From the NCBI GenBank assembly GCA_011037195.1, contig JAAEAF010002763.1, forward strand, positions 104,919-168,918: a stretch of 64,000 nt of DNA, read 5' to 3'. The stretch's first letter is position 1. The number at the start of each line of letters is the position of its first letter. The stretch is from Triatoma infestans. Taxonomy: Eukaryota > Arthropoda > Insecta > Hemiptera > Reduviidae. A model generated the notes under the pieces. That model was not told where the DNA came from. It saw nothing but the letters and a program-made list of their open reading frames with translations, and searched no databases. A program made the position numbers and the translations under genes. Below, piece after piece: positions 51,401-58,589 of the stretch.

Positions 51401-54023
51401 CTATTCATATCAGTCTTAGGAATGATTTTTTTAATTTTATTGAAGGCGTGTGCCTTCTCCGGACAGTATTCTCTCGTTACAGAAAAGACACTGTCCATCA
51501 CAGGTCAGTGAGCTGTAGGGGCTCTTAGGATGAGAAAATCTAACGCTGGATTTGAACCCGGGACCTACGCGTTATTAATCCAGTGCGTTACCATTGAGCT
51601 AATCCTATCCCTGATTTTGTTGCTGTTTAATTATTTAATCCCCCCCCCCCCAACTTTATCTTATCTGAAGTAATACAATTTTTGCCTCCTTTGTAAACTT
51701 TGGGAATAATGGTGTATTTTGTTTTAACAACAATTTACATTTGATTTGTTTTTTTTATTAACTACACGTTTCTTTTTTTTTTACTGAAAAAAATTCCTAT
51801 ACCAGGCACAAATTTTTACTTCCTATAGTTTTCACTTATATCTTCTTTTATGATTTTTTTTTTAAACAAATTATTAAAAAATGAAAACTTACTTCATTTT
51901 AGGTACAACAAATACGATAGCTACAACCGATACAATGGCTATAATGGATACGATCGCTATAATCGGTAATATTTGAATAAATTCAATGTTTTTTTGAACT
52001 TTTTTTAAAATTAACCAATGAATGATTAAATTTTTAAAAAAGAAAAAGAAAAGGTATAACCAGTTTTTGAGTTTGATTGTTCTGTTTTAGGTTTAATTTA
52101 TCTGTGTATAAATTAAATTAATAAATCGATTTAATTTCTGCTATTTACTAACTAAACTAATATATAATATTTATCGTTTTTACTCCCTGAATTCTTTTTT
52201 TCTTTTCCTCTAATAATAGGTCTTGAAGTTTGTTTGGCATTGGGTATGTGTTTCACTGCATTTTTTATGTTTCTGTGCACTCTAATTATTAATCGATTAA
52301 TTAATATAAATAACCAAGTTTACTGATTATAGAACTTGTGTTTTGAAATTTAGTCCAGGAGATAATTATTTCCTTAGAGTCATTGTAAGTTTTATCAATA
52401 AAACAGTTAAGAACCTCAGAGCTGCAAAACTTTCCATATCACGTTTACTTGGTGGATACGATGTAAATATTTGGATTTAGCCCATATCTGTAACCGGGCA
52501 AACCAAGCACTGCGCACACATTCTTAGCCATTTCCTTTCTAAAATTTTACCACAAATATATAAATTAACTTCCCTAATTAGATAAACTCCCCTAATTCTA
52601 CGGCCTTTCCTTTATTGTTGACTTTACTACTATTACGTGTTAGCGGTGGATACCACTAGCTCTGCAAACAATATAAACCCATTACTTAGCATAGCATAGT
52701 AGGCTGGATTTAGAAAAGTAAATTTACTGTCTTCATTTCCCACCTGCTAACTATGTAAGATTCTTTTTAGAAACCTAATAGTTGCTAAAAGGAACATCAG
52801 CATAACTCAAAATAGTAATTGTGTGTTGTAGTGATCCCTGATACGGCGATCACTATTTTACAGATCCCTCCCAAATACCACCCTTCCATCACAGTCAAAT
52901 CCATTCCATCGATAGTATCAAATTACACTTTGGTGTTCTCATTACATCCCAAGCAACTATTTGAATAATAATAATATTCATTTTTTCTTTGCGCTTCACA
53001 ACACATACCGCAAGGCATGAAAGGAACAATTCATACCTCAAAAAATGTGTTTATAAAGCTCATACTGTCCAAATTAATAGTAATAATGCGTGTATTTATG
53101 TAGCTGACCTAACCCGAGAAGACGACCTTCGAACAACTTCCACTGATAGGAAAGTGACTGTTAACAGTAATTGTTGTAAGTGTTTAATGTGTGTTTGATA
53201 CGAATGTTTTTAGAGTGGGGGGGGGAACAAAAAAAGGAACAAAAATTATAAATGAGAAACATTTAAATATTGTGTTGAATTGCAAACAAAGCTTAGAAAA
53301 GGGAAAACAATGATAAAAATGTAAAATAAAATAATATACAGAACAGAATAATATATCGATGCAGCTTTTTGGGAGTGGTCTGTAGGACAGTGTCCGCCAT
53401 TACTATACCTCACAATTACCAACAAATTTTATAATTAGTATTTTTTTAAAGCACATACACTTTGCACTACTGTATATATTATTATAGATAGTTGTTGTTG
53501 GATCTGCAGAGCTGGAAAGCGTCAGAGATATTTTCCATGATAGCCTGCTTCATTTTGTGGCTATCGACCGGTTTCAGCCCATCATCTTGATAAAACAGTG
53601 CGATAACACAGACTTGCACAGAGCAAAATCAGTTTATACACTCATTTATACAGACTATCGCTACCAAAACATTTTATTTCTAACTCAGGAGACGTCAAAA
53701 CATATATTTCCAGTAAAAGTCAATTTCGAAAATTTAACACAATATTTCCTCTTGAGAAAGGAAAAGAATATGATACTAACTAACGAGACTTACATCCAAT
53801 GATGCTGGTTGAGGATCTAGTAATGCTTATCAAAAACATTTTGACGACAGACGATAATCTCCAAATATATTCGAGTACATACAGTAAACTTGGTTAATAA
53901 ACAATCATAAATTTTATTCATCCAATTGCATTAATTGATGTTGCCTTTGCTTAATTATTTTTCAGGTACAATACTTATGATTACAAATGGCCAGATACAC
54001 GATATTATGATAAAAGAATTTGA
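24883..54023 (+). CDS. Spliced Gly/Tyr-rich secreted structural protein, cuticular-like
   Basis: This is a six-segment gene: 24883-24979, 39726-40023, 43040-43135, 46744-46848, 51903-51965 and 53966-54023. Every intron starts GT and ends AG, and the frame stays open across all joins, giving about 238 residues. The N terminus (MFVLAILVALSLA) reads as a signal-peptide core with probable cleavage before DEGPKK. The mature chain is dominated by Tyr, Gly, Arg, Asp and Asn, with GGGY repeats, YDR and YNR units and a single Cys. Such composition is known from arthropod cuticle and other extracellular matrix proteins, where tyrosines can be cross-linked. Function here is inferred from composition; I see no chitin-binding RR motif. 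The signal peptide lacks a basic n-region and its exon opens with an AG acceptor, so a short upstream first exon is probably missing. No orthologue name is recognised. Confidence 0.82.
25165..25722. repeat. Modular repeat pieces and a diverged two-copy repeat
   Basis: TGAAATGCTCACACGCATTT near 25222 is a diverged hairpin end, and TTCTAACATGCGTATAATAT near 25690 is a repeat module. Between them, about 25531-25600 and 25607-25665 are two diverged copies of a CTC-AAG-TC..GTTTTGTTACGACT..GAGAGAGACT sequence. Confidence 0.45.
25735..26632 (+). mobile_element. 5'-truncated Jockey-like LINE, 898 bp, in a repeat module
   Basis: A 12-bp duplication (ATATGTCGCCAA at 25723-25734 and ATATTTCGCCAA at 26633-26644, one mismatch) flanks it. 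It encodes the end of a reverse transcriptase: ATYADDIAILST with the catalytic YADD, then LKNKVQIYKTIIRPIWTYGL, SNMTLCPDLQ and PRRLKRQ. It has several frameshifts, a stop after HEKDI, and an A-rich tail. Host sequence resumes with the repeat (GACCGGAAGTGCC near 26655). Confidence 0.88.
26720..28860. other. AT-rich intron stretch, no gene seen
   Basis: It contains an ATT microsatellite (about 27070-27100), a TGTGAAACACTCACACAAAC hairpin end near 27200 and a TACTTCCGGTTA core near 28000. No exon of the Gly/Tyr-rich type was found. Confidence 0.4.
29097..30257 (-). mobile_element. 5'-truncated LINE with reverse transcriptase remnant
   Basis: A 12-bp duplication ATAATATTCTAT lies at 29085-29096 and 30258-30269. 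The minus strand encodes DHIFALRTMHEKCYEYNIDL, then FIDFKQIYDS, GLRQGDALSTILFNLALEKV, CADDDST in place of the YADD box, KVRIYKTIIR and REWIGHIIRMGRERM. A poly(A) tail appears as the T-run at 29097-29111. The frame is broken several times and the catalytic Tyr is replaced by Cys, so it is dead. The family is RTE- or CR1-like; I cannot decide which. Confidence 0.85.
30345..31640. repeat. CCGGAAGT modular repeat units
   Basis: TCACTTCCGGTCGATGGATT (about 30588), CACCGGAAGTGCAAC (about 31020) and a GTGTAACTGTTTCACACC hairpin end (about 31459) are present, with the CA/GT tracts and GGGGAGAGGTGGGG step typical of the family. Confidence 0.65.
32285..32520 (+). pseudogene. LINE 3' tail fragment
   Basis: TRRRGRPKLCWLDGVE can be read around 32335-32395, followed after a shift by a W..WLQEAL-like end; this is the GRPRxRWLDDVEEDLR tail of LINE ORF2, as at 6.7 kb. 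It ends in a GAT tandem tail (32501-32519). It interrupts a modular repeat copy (31975-32280 and 32520-32770). Confidence 0.6.
33070..33165. repeat. Short tandem duplication, about 46 bp x 2
   Basis: TAATAATGTGTTTATTAAG then AAAAATATTACATTAAATTA is repeated at once with two substitutions. It lies at the 3' side of the LINE fragment and may be its tail or a target duplication. Confidence 0.7.
33300..33915 (-). pseudogene. LINE C-terminal fragment, two frames
   Basis: One frame reads CFRDSRLPKILAQELIAKKL and LYRELRLDFG; the other continues LMKLRGELLYLNCN, then CCLCNRKESEHTYHYEAVNP and IRRRIFG. The CxLCNxxExExxxH motif followed by an IRxxxFG-like end is the C-terminal region of a LINE group common in insects. 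No catalytic domain remains. Confidence 0.55.
33930..34400. other. AT-rich, no gene seen
   Basis: No ORF, splice-supported exon or repeat landmark was recognised before the GTGTGAAACACTCACACAAC repeat end at 34412. Confidence 0.35.
34400..35690. repeat. CCGGAAGT modular repeat, well preserved
   Basis: It starts at hairpin GTGTGAAACACTCACACAAC (about 34412) and holds GCACTTCCGGTCATCC (about 34548), TACTTCCGGTCGAGG (about 34855) and GCACTTCCGGTTAATAG (about 35428), CA tracts and CGATTACAATACTTCCTCTT. A second end GGTGTGAAAAAATCACACAT lies near 35105. This is the clearest place to read the module order. Confidence 0.7.
36191..36898. repeat. Tandem duplication of a 354-bp repeat segment
   Basis: TATTCCCTTTACGTAACACT starts each copy (36191 and 36545), and both run through CTCAACCGGAAGTA, GGCTACAACGATTTT and CTTGAAGTGTGTTTTTACTG or its one-base variant. 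The copies are far more alike than other units in the window, so the duplication is recent compared with the repeat. Confidence 0.88.
37378..37402. repeat. Poly(A) run
   Basis: About 24 A residues follow TTTTATAAT. It could be a retroposon tail, but no element could be recognised upstream. Confidence 0.7.
38188..39605. mobile_element. Candidate TIR-bounded unit of the modular repeat
   Basis: The left end AAAATCTGGTGTGAAACACT and right end AGAGAAAGTTGTGTGAGTGT are inverted copies of one terminus. Inside are GCACTTCCGGTTAACAG (about 38995), ACACTTCCGGTTGATGG (about 39304) and a CA microsatellite at 39418-39448. No ORF is credible. It stops about 120 bp before coding exon B. Confidence 0.45.
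39726..40023 (+). CDS. Coding exon B: GGGY repeat and RGRYDPYDPYY module
   Basis: The acceptor is a pyrimidine-rich stretch ending TTCCAG and the donor is GTTAGT. The exon encodes 99 residues, close to 30 percent of them Tyr, plus the first two bases of an Arg/Ser codon. Order: FSSAYDRYPYNY, a run of GGY/GGGY repeats, YGYPAGYDRGYGSYGY, then a terminal block GYRGGGFYDSYRGRYDPYD ending GGYRGGYD. That block recurs in the next exon. Frames on either strand over this stretch give His- or Met/Thr-rich shadow ORFs that should not be annotated. Confidence 0.88.
40024..41640. other. Intron B-C, first part, no gene seen
   Basis: A minus-strand frame near 41336-41560 (starting MRDPNRCLKEV) is Arg/Lys-rich and might be retroelement-derived, but I recognise no family. 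The rest carries no coding or repeat landmark. Confidence 0.35.
41650..42240 (-). pseudogene. LINE C-terminal domain (zinc knuckle) fragment
   Basis: The minus strand reads QRLRWWERTPGQRQAKLF, then LTGHCRLNRHMHHLQLADS, then CRFCKVEEETPAHILCEC with a C-x2-C-x8-H-x3-C zinc knuckle and GLARIRFLQLG. This is the region after RNase H in R1/I/Jockey-group LINE ORF2. The tail side (41640-41665) has a TAGAA tandem run. The open frame of more than 100 codons suggests a younger copy than the one at 4.3 kb. Confidence 0.7.
42300..43039. other. Intron B-C, 3' part, no gene seen
   Basis: AT-rich; ends in the tandem TAGTAG acceptor of exon C. No repeat landmark recognised. Confidence 0.4.
43037..43042 (+). 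promoter_or_regulatory. Tandem splice acceptor TAGTAG
   Basis: Two AG dinucleotides three bases apart precede exon C. Use of the second removes a single Ser codon and keeps the frame. A third AG at 43047-43048 would also be in frame. Confidence 0.6.
43040..43135 (+). CDS. Coding exon C: duplicated RGRY/DPYY module
   Basis: The exon is 96 bp, phase 2 to phase 2, with donor GTAACT. It encodes SSYRGGFYDGYRGRYEPPYD then PYYTNYRTGYYD, which aligns with the last third of the preceding exon (GYRGGGFYDSYRGRYDPYD). The acceptor is a tandem TAGTAG at 43037-43042, so the exon could also begin at 43043 with loss of one Ser and no frame change. Confidence 0.85.
43420..44410. repeat. CCGGAAGT modular repeat in intron C-D
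   Basis: It starts at hairpin GTGTGAAACACTCACATAAC (about 43444) and holds GTACTTCCGGTTTAG (about 43592), GCACTTCCGGTCATC (about 43899), AACTTCCGGTGAGG (about 44176) and ATTACAATACTTCCCCTTAC. A reverse-oriented end AGTGTGAATATTTCAGACCA lies at about 44673, so it may be bounded like the 38.2-kb unit. Confidence 0.65.
44440..44640 (+). mobile_element. tRNA-derived SINE (family 1), diverged
   Basis: A-box TTAGCTCAGTAGTAGCG and a damaged B-box (GGGTTCGTGTAAA) are followed by a shortened family body and an A-rich tail with AAAACAAAACAAAATG. It sits at the edge of the modular repeat. Confidence 0.7.
44700..46743. other. Intron C-D, 3' part, no gene seen
   Basis: AT-rich, with a GTT run near 44709-44720. 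No exon-like Tyr/Gly-rich segment with splice sites was found. Confidence 0.4.
46744..46848 (+). CDS. Coding exon D: Asn/Tyr-rich, contains the only Cys
   Basis: The exon is 105 bp, phase 2 to phase 2, with acceptor TTGGCAG and donor GTAAAT. It encodes SGCNRGAYNEGNKNRIDQPY then DYYYSSNYKGSSGYD and a split Arg. It ends in GYDR like the other modules but is poorer in Gly and richer in Asn. A foldback element begins 93 bp downstream of its donor. Confidence 0.8.
46941..47205. mobile_element. Foldback element, copy 4 (paired arms)
   Basis: The left arm GGTTGGTTCCGCAGAGCTGG..CATCAGAGATATTTTCCGTG runs to CATCGACCGGTTTCGGGCGT. The right arm carries GAACGGTCGATAACCCCAAA and GGAGGCTATCACGGAAAATA. The minus strand of the left arm reads CTGATGATAGGCGAACGCC then CGAAAC, a hammerhead-like core. 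It begins 93 bp after exon D. Confidence 0.8.
47215..47610. repeat. Diverged foldback relative
   Basis: TTGGTTGGGTCCGCAATGCT, GTTCTGACCGGTTTCGGATT and GTTGTCAGAGTATGAATG follow the arm order of the foldback family with many changes. CACTACAATGGATAAAATCC then GGAGCGCAC near 47570-47600 is a plausible inverted partner. Confidence 0.5.
48000..48365 (-). pseudogene. LINE RNase H domain fragment
   Basis: The minus strand reads RGYRNQEIAILSDSQLTIRA, then SSKMVSECVGKLNNLA, then after a shift W-P..HVGIEGNEMADALA and IGALSP. This is the LINE-encoded RNase H core (SDSQ aspartate, HxGIxGNExAD). Degenerate, with at least one frameshift. Confidence 0.65.
48580..49095. repeat. CCGGAAGT modular repeat, weak copy
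   Basis: The module order is kept (GTTTAAAGAAATATTTGGTG, CTGCACTTCGATTTTGATGG, AGCTTCCTATGATTTTTTTC) but the CCGGAAGT core is mutated, an old copy. Confidence 0.5.
49096..50570. other. Intron D-E, middle part; possible dead exon near 49830
   Basis: AT-rich with no intact exon. CCTAG at about 49828-49832 is followed by CATTACGAGGGCAATGCATA, which resembles the middle of exon D (GCATATAATGAGGGCAATAA). The preceding AAAACACTTTTT also matches intron sequence upstream of exon D. It has stops in the needed frame. Confidence 0.35.
50571..50785 (+). mobile_element. tRNA-derived SINE (family 1), plus copy
   Basis: A-box TTAGCTCAATGGTAGTGCG and B-box GGGTTCGAATCCAGC are both intact. The body has GGAGCCCCTACAGCACACTG and a 3' end CGCGCCTTAAAATTAAGTAA. 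The best head of the family in this window. Confidence 0.82.
50790..51420. other. AT-rich, no gene seen
   Basis: An ORF at 51050-51274 has no family motif, splice support or homologous composition; treated as chance. Confidence 0.35.
51430..51611 (-). mobile_element. tRNA-derived SINE (family 1), minus copy
   Basis: A 7-bp duplication TGATTTT lies at 51423-51429 and 51612-51618. The minus strand reads GGATTAGCTCAATGGTAACG, B-box GGGTTCAAATCC and the AGCCCCTACAGCTCACTGAC body. It ends about 290 bp before exon E. Confidence 0.82.
51903..51965 (+). CDS. Coding exon E: YN/YD repeat micro-exon
   Basis: The exon is 63 bp, phase 2 to phase 2, with acceptor TTCATTTTAG and donor GTAATA. The frame reads R-YNKYDSYNRYNGYNGYDRYN then a split Arg: seven Tyr in about 20 residues at near-regular spacing. 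It is too short for ORF finders and is supported by composition, splice sites and phase. Confidence 0.8.
51966..53490. other. Intron E-F, no gene seen
   Basis: No further Tyr-rich exon with fitting phase was found. A G-run lies at 53215-53224. The ORF at 52989-53198 has no recognisable motif. Confidence 0.4.
53491..53640 (+). mobile_element. Foldback element, copy 5 (single arm)
   Basis: It carries GGATCTGCAGAGCTGGAAAG, CAGAGATATTTTCCATGATA, CTATCGACCGGTTTCAGCCC and AGACTTGCACAGAGCAAAAT. No partner arm is near; a modular repeat piece (53645-53760) follows. Confidence 0.72.
53966..54023 (+). CDS. Last coding exon F with stop
   Basis: The acceptor is TTATTTTTCAG. The frame completes an Arg and then reads YNTYDYKWPDTRYYDKRI before TGA at 54021-54023. 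The composition continues that of exon E. AATAAA hexamers begin four bases after the stop and recur downstream, consistent with a short 3'UTR. Confidence 0.82.
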
Positions 54024-54180
54024 ACCAATAAATAAATATGTATTGATAAAAATATAACAAAAGGAACATTTTTTTAAAATAAATAAAGAAATTCGATTAC
54101 TGTAAAAAAAGAAAGAAATAACCTACATTTCAAGAAGGTTATATGAAGTTGTATTATATACAATAAAAAATATGTTTTGA
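54024..54180 (+). terminator. 3'UTR with polyadenylation signals
   Basis: AATAAA occurs at 54027, 54031, 54078 and 54082, and again at 54162-54167, where it is followed by a T/GT-rich stretch (TATGTTTTGAGTTTT). The first hexamers are too close to the stop to be likely; the 54078 or 54162 signal is the more plausible choice. Not proven without transcript ends. Confidence 0.5.
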
Positions 54181-55041
54181 GTTTTAACATTTTTGAACAA
54201 TTTTTTTATTCTTCTTATTTTTTTTATGTATGATATTTTATATAATTTTATCATTTTTAATGAAATAAATTAAAACTAATAACAAACTAACCATTACTTT
54301 TAAAATTAGCCATGTTTTGTAACATTGTATTGTCAATGGTACAACATTTAAAATGTTTTACAATTTCATTGTATTCAATTAAAGTCTATGGAACCAAACT
54401 GCAAAATTTAGTTTTATTTTAATGTTAATTATTATGTTACAAATATAGTGAAACCAAAAAAGTAATGTAATTGCTTAATAAGTTATGTATAACAACTTGT
54501 ACCAACTTATTTCTTAAAAAAAGAAATAATTAATTAAAATTTACTGTAAGATAATGTTTAACAGCTGTTTATAAAAAAAAAATACATTTTAAAACATATG
54601 ATCAACTTATCATTTTGTTATGTTACACCAAATTCAAAATAAAATAAACATATCCTGTCAAAATAGTTTCATTGAAGGACGTATTATTATTTTTTAAATT
54701 TGCATACCTACAGTTTTTTTTTTTTTTTTACTCTTATACTGAGTTGAATACAAAAGATGTATCTGAAAAACTAAAAATAGATTTTAATATTTCCTTCTAT
54801 TATTATTGCTTAAAAAATTTTCTTTTGTATAATATTTAAAAAAAAACTTTTATAACGTAAAATTCATTTAATTGTTTTGGTGAAAAATTTTTTGAACGAA
54901 TAATTTTAAAAGACAATGGAGAATATTATTTGTTTTATATGTATATTTAATTTCACATCAAAAAAAAAAGAATATCCGTTTGAAAGGTCATTATTTTTTT
55001 TTTAACGGGATAATCCGGTTCTATTGTTAAGTAATGTTGCA
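54181..55041. other. AT-rich 3' flank, no gene seen
   Basis: Low-complexity A/T DNA with several further AATAAA hexamers. No ORF is credible. Confidence 0.4.
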
Positions 55042-55048
55042 AAAAGTA

Positions 55049-55256
55049 CGATTTTTTTGTTTGGTGGGACATCTTGTGGTCGTTGGTTCCCGAAGCGTTC
55101 TCAGTGTACTGCCGAATTCCAGGCATTGTTCGTTTGCCGCAGACTGTCAGAAAGCTCCTTAAGTGAGAGAATCTAAGGACAGAACAGCTTGGACTGTATT
55201 CCCGGGCTTTTGGGTTCCAATACTGCACGCTAACATTGAGCCAATCCTACCCGTTG
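55049..55256 (-). mobile_element. tRNA-derived SINE (family 1), minus copy, diverged
   Basis: A 7-bp duplication AAAAGTA lies at 55042-55048 and 55257-55263. The minus strand reads GGTAGGATTGGCTCAATGTT, a damaged B-box (GGAACCCAAAAGCCCGGG) and parts of the family body. Confidence 0.7.
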
Positions 55257-55689
55257 AAAAGTATAATAATTGTTGGCTAAGATTTTTTTTAATGTCATTT
55301 CTAACTTCGTGATAATTTTTGAGATTAATAGAATTAAAAGAATTAAAAATAGTTTTATCAGTTCACCTTGTTATTATTATGGGCTCGAAAGTATATCCAT
55401 TTTGAAAGAAAATATAGCAAAGGATTTTTAAAGTTTGTTGTACAATTTTTTTGGATAAATTTAGAATAGAAGATATCTTCTGACATCAATCCTATTATTC
55501 ATAAATGATATGAAGCTGATGAGGAAGTAAATTCTTCTTTAAGTGCATAGATCCTCGGAAGAGTGGCCTGCTATTAAAGAGATTAGAGGTTATGGCTTGG
55601 CACTAATCAAATGCTGTTGAGATTCAAAGCTAATAAGTGATTGCAGAAGAAGTCTTAATCATATTGCTCAATAATAAACAGTTTGATTC

Positions 55690-56180
55690 TTCTAGCTCTT
55701 CGGACATACATTGATATTAAGGGAAATGAGAGAGCAGATGTGATAAGGAAGGCAAGGATTCGACAACACTTTGAGGTAGGTACCTATTTCGAAATAGTAA
55801 TGTGACAGAATTATTAAGAAATAGAGAGCGAGAGAGGCATTAGACAAAGTAGGTGTCCGCAGGCCATGATAATTATATTTGACAAAGTATTTGTCACAAT
55901 TGGGAAGAAAGAATTTAAGAGCCTGGATAGATGATTAAGGCAAAGCTGATCACCTGTATATTATAGGAAAGGAGGAGAATGCCGTAAGTACACAGTGTGG
56001 AAATAATGGATACAGGGAAATATTATGCCACATATTGTGGTTGTGCCCCTTTCTAAGGAGGGATACCAAGGCCCCTATAAATGGGCTAGTTAGATCTCCT
56101 TCTAAAGGGTATTTTGACTGTTTAACCTATTTATGTATGCAGCTAATGGGAAACAATCTCTCCTGCTCAAAATAAGAAGC
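55690..56180 (+). pseudogene. LINE RNase H end and zinc-knuckle fragment
   Basis: YIDIKGNERADVIRKA (near 55712-55760) is the end of RNase H (HxDIxGNExAD). Further on, CGNNGYREILCHILWLCPFL, with the knuckle Cys/His spacing, matches the region after RNase H. Both are degenerate and frame-shifted. Confidence 0.6.
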
Positions 56181-56539
56181 TCCAATATGCAAGTCTTATC
56201 ATTTATTCCGAACGAGAACAAACATTAATATTCCTGAAAAACACTTGAGTTACCAGATCAGAAGCTGAAAAGTTCTCTATCCAGGTTCGTTGCTCCATTA
56301 GCTTTCAAGGTGTAACGATACTGTAGAGCTATATGGGCCAAACGTTGGTTTCTAGCAAACGCTGACGCGATCTCAACCCGATAAAACTCACGTGTTTTTC
56401 ATGAAAATGGCCGCGGAAACCTATAAGATCATAATTAATATTCCTTCGTCCATTATTAAACAGTCGACGTTCTATTAACACTTTATATGGGCTGTATGAT
56501 TCTGGGCAAAACTCCGAATTGTTTAATAACACACCCAAC

Positions 56540-56860
56540 GGCCATTCCTCCTCAGGGAGGGGTTATATTTTTCTCTAATGTGCTAATTCAGTTCAAAAAT
56601 GTGCTATACAATTCTCTCTACTAAGTAATATTAATTAGAATTACATAAGCTGCCAGAATTCCCAGTTTGAAGAAAACTGGTTGACCGGAATTGCGACTTT
56701 ACTGAACAGGTTTTTCAGTTTTTTGTAGTTTTCTCCATAAAAATGCCACGGTTTTAAACACTAATAAGAATTTTAAGTGTGAAGAAAAATTTTAATGTGA
56801 ATTTCACATTAAGAGAAAGTCGTGTGTGAGTGTTTCACACCAGATCTTTTCTAAAATAAT
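56540..56860. repeat. CCGGAAGT modular repeat with hairpin end
   Basis: TGACCGGAATTGCGACTTTA (about 56680, core mutated) and AGTCGTGTGTGAGTGTTTCA..CACC (about 56818-56840) end the copy. TTAATGTGAATTTCACATTA just before is a near-perfect palindrome. Confidence 0.65.
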
Positions 56861-58490
56861 CTTTCTTACTACAAAATAAATAAATAAATAAATAAAAATA
56901 CAAATTTGAACAGCTTTTATTCTTATATCCACTCAACAAAATAACATTTATAATTTCTGTAATCAAACTGTAAAAATTAGAAGTTTTGTCCTTTCAGAAT
57001 TTTAAAAGTTCTACTATTTTGTTTTATTTTTTTTATATTTTCTTAATGCTTACTACAGTTTAATATTATTTATTATGATTAACTCTTTGTTTGAAATTTT
57101 CTTGTTTTGAATATTTGCAAATAAGGCCAAATCTATGTCAAAAGAATGCTAAATTTATTTCTTATCCAATAATATAATATTAAGAAATGTAGGAGTTATC
57201 ATGTTTGAAAAAATACATCATTTAGAATTTCAAAAAAATGAAATCTTTAGCTTTATAGATAAATAAGATTGAACATGATAAAACAAAGAATCGAGATAAC
57301 GAACTAAAATACAGAGGATATTGTCAAAATTACTATTAAAATTGTATAATTTGAACAATTTAAGAAACTAATATTTTCTTTTAATGATTCATAAATGAGT
57401 CATTCCACTTTTCTTTTTGTGTATTTCAAAAAAACAATAAAAATAATGACGACTAATTACTTACCTATACTAAAATATAATTGCTAACGTGGGAGATTCC
57501 TTTCAATCTTACAAGAACTGTTCACTTTTTTTTTTTTGTTTTGAAATAACATATAAATGAAATATGTATGTGGACAATGCAATGACATACTTAAAAATTA
57601 ATTTAATGAATAATTCAGTATGTGAACAGAAAGATGATTTATATCGAAGAGAAAATTAGTAATTAAATAATTGTCAAAAATATGATGAGTGGAAATGTTA
57701 GAACAAATCGTATGTGGAGCACTCTATCTCTGGCAAGATGTACTAATGCTTAATGATTTCATCAAACTGTAAGCCTTCGTCATAGAAAAAAAAAACGAAA
57801 AAACAAAATACCGCATTCACTAAACAAGCCTTAACCATTTCCATCCTGCGGTCAGTGGTCAATCGCCGCAGGGACTTCACTTAAAATTATCTTCACCAGA
57901 ATCAATTTCCTTTTAGCAAAAAAAAATCAGTTAAAATGAAACACTAATCTGGCATTAGCAATACATGTGAACTGTTTATATTTTCAAAACGTGATCTGTG
58001 CTCTAATTGTCTTGTTAAAAGTTCTGTGGATAGAAGCTTTTTATCTGTTCTATTGAATTTAATTAATTAATATAATTATATAGTGTGATTGTGGATTTCA
58101 ATGTCCTTTCAGGTCAGGGCCAATAAATTTCTTCTAACGTTAGACTTATCAAAAAAGTAAATAAAGTAGTAAGAAATATAAACTCTACTCCCCCCCCCAG
58201 GATGTATATATTGAGTAAGATATTTAATACATTTACAACAGCCAAGGAGCTAACCAACATATGTCAAGATGAAAAATATGAGGTGAAACAACAAGCATGA
58301 CTTTATTGACTTATGTCTTATTGAATATGACTAAATTGTCGATCACCAGTGCAAACGTCTCCATCAATCTTCGAACAAAGCTTGAAGGATTTTGGAGAAA
58401 ATCGCTAAAATAAAAAATCAGTAAATTCTATTAATTCCCCTCCTTAAGAACATAACTTTCGTTGTATTGATATTGATGGTCCATAGACTT
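56860..58490. other. AT-rich, no gene seen
   Basis: Contains an AAAT/AATA run at 56875-56900 and a C-run at 58190-58198. Nothing coding. Confidence 0.4.
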
Positions 58491-58502
58491 ATTAAGGTTC
58501 TC

Positions 58503-58575
58503 AATAGACCCATGGGGTGGCGGTGGCGCAGGCTGAAGAGCCAATCCCCCCAAAGAATCCAATCTAATCTAATCT
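58503..58575 (+). mobile_element. 73-bp truncated retroposon with AATCT tail
   Basis: An exact 12-bp duplication ATTAAGGTTCTC at 58491-58502 and 58576-58587 brackets an insert that runs GGGGTGGCGGTGGCGCAGGC and ends in AATCTAATCTAATCT. The structure fits a severely 5'-truncated SINE or LINE. Confidence 0.8.
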
Positions 58576-58589
58576 ATTAAGGTTCTCCA

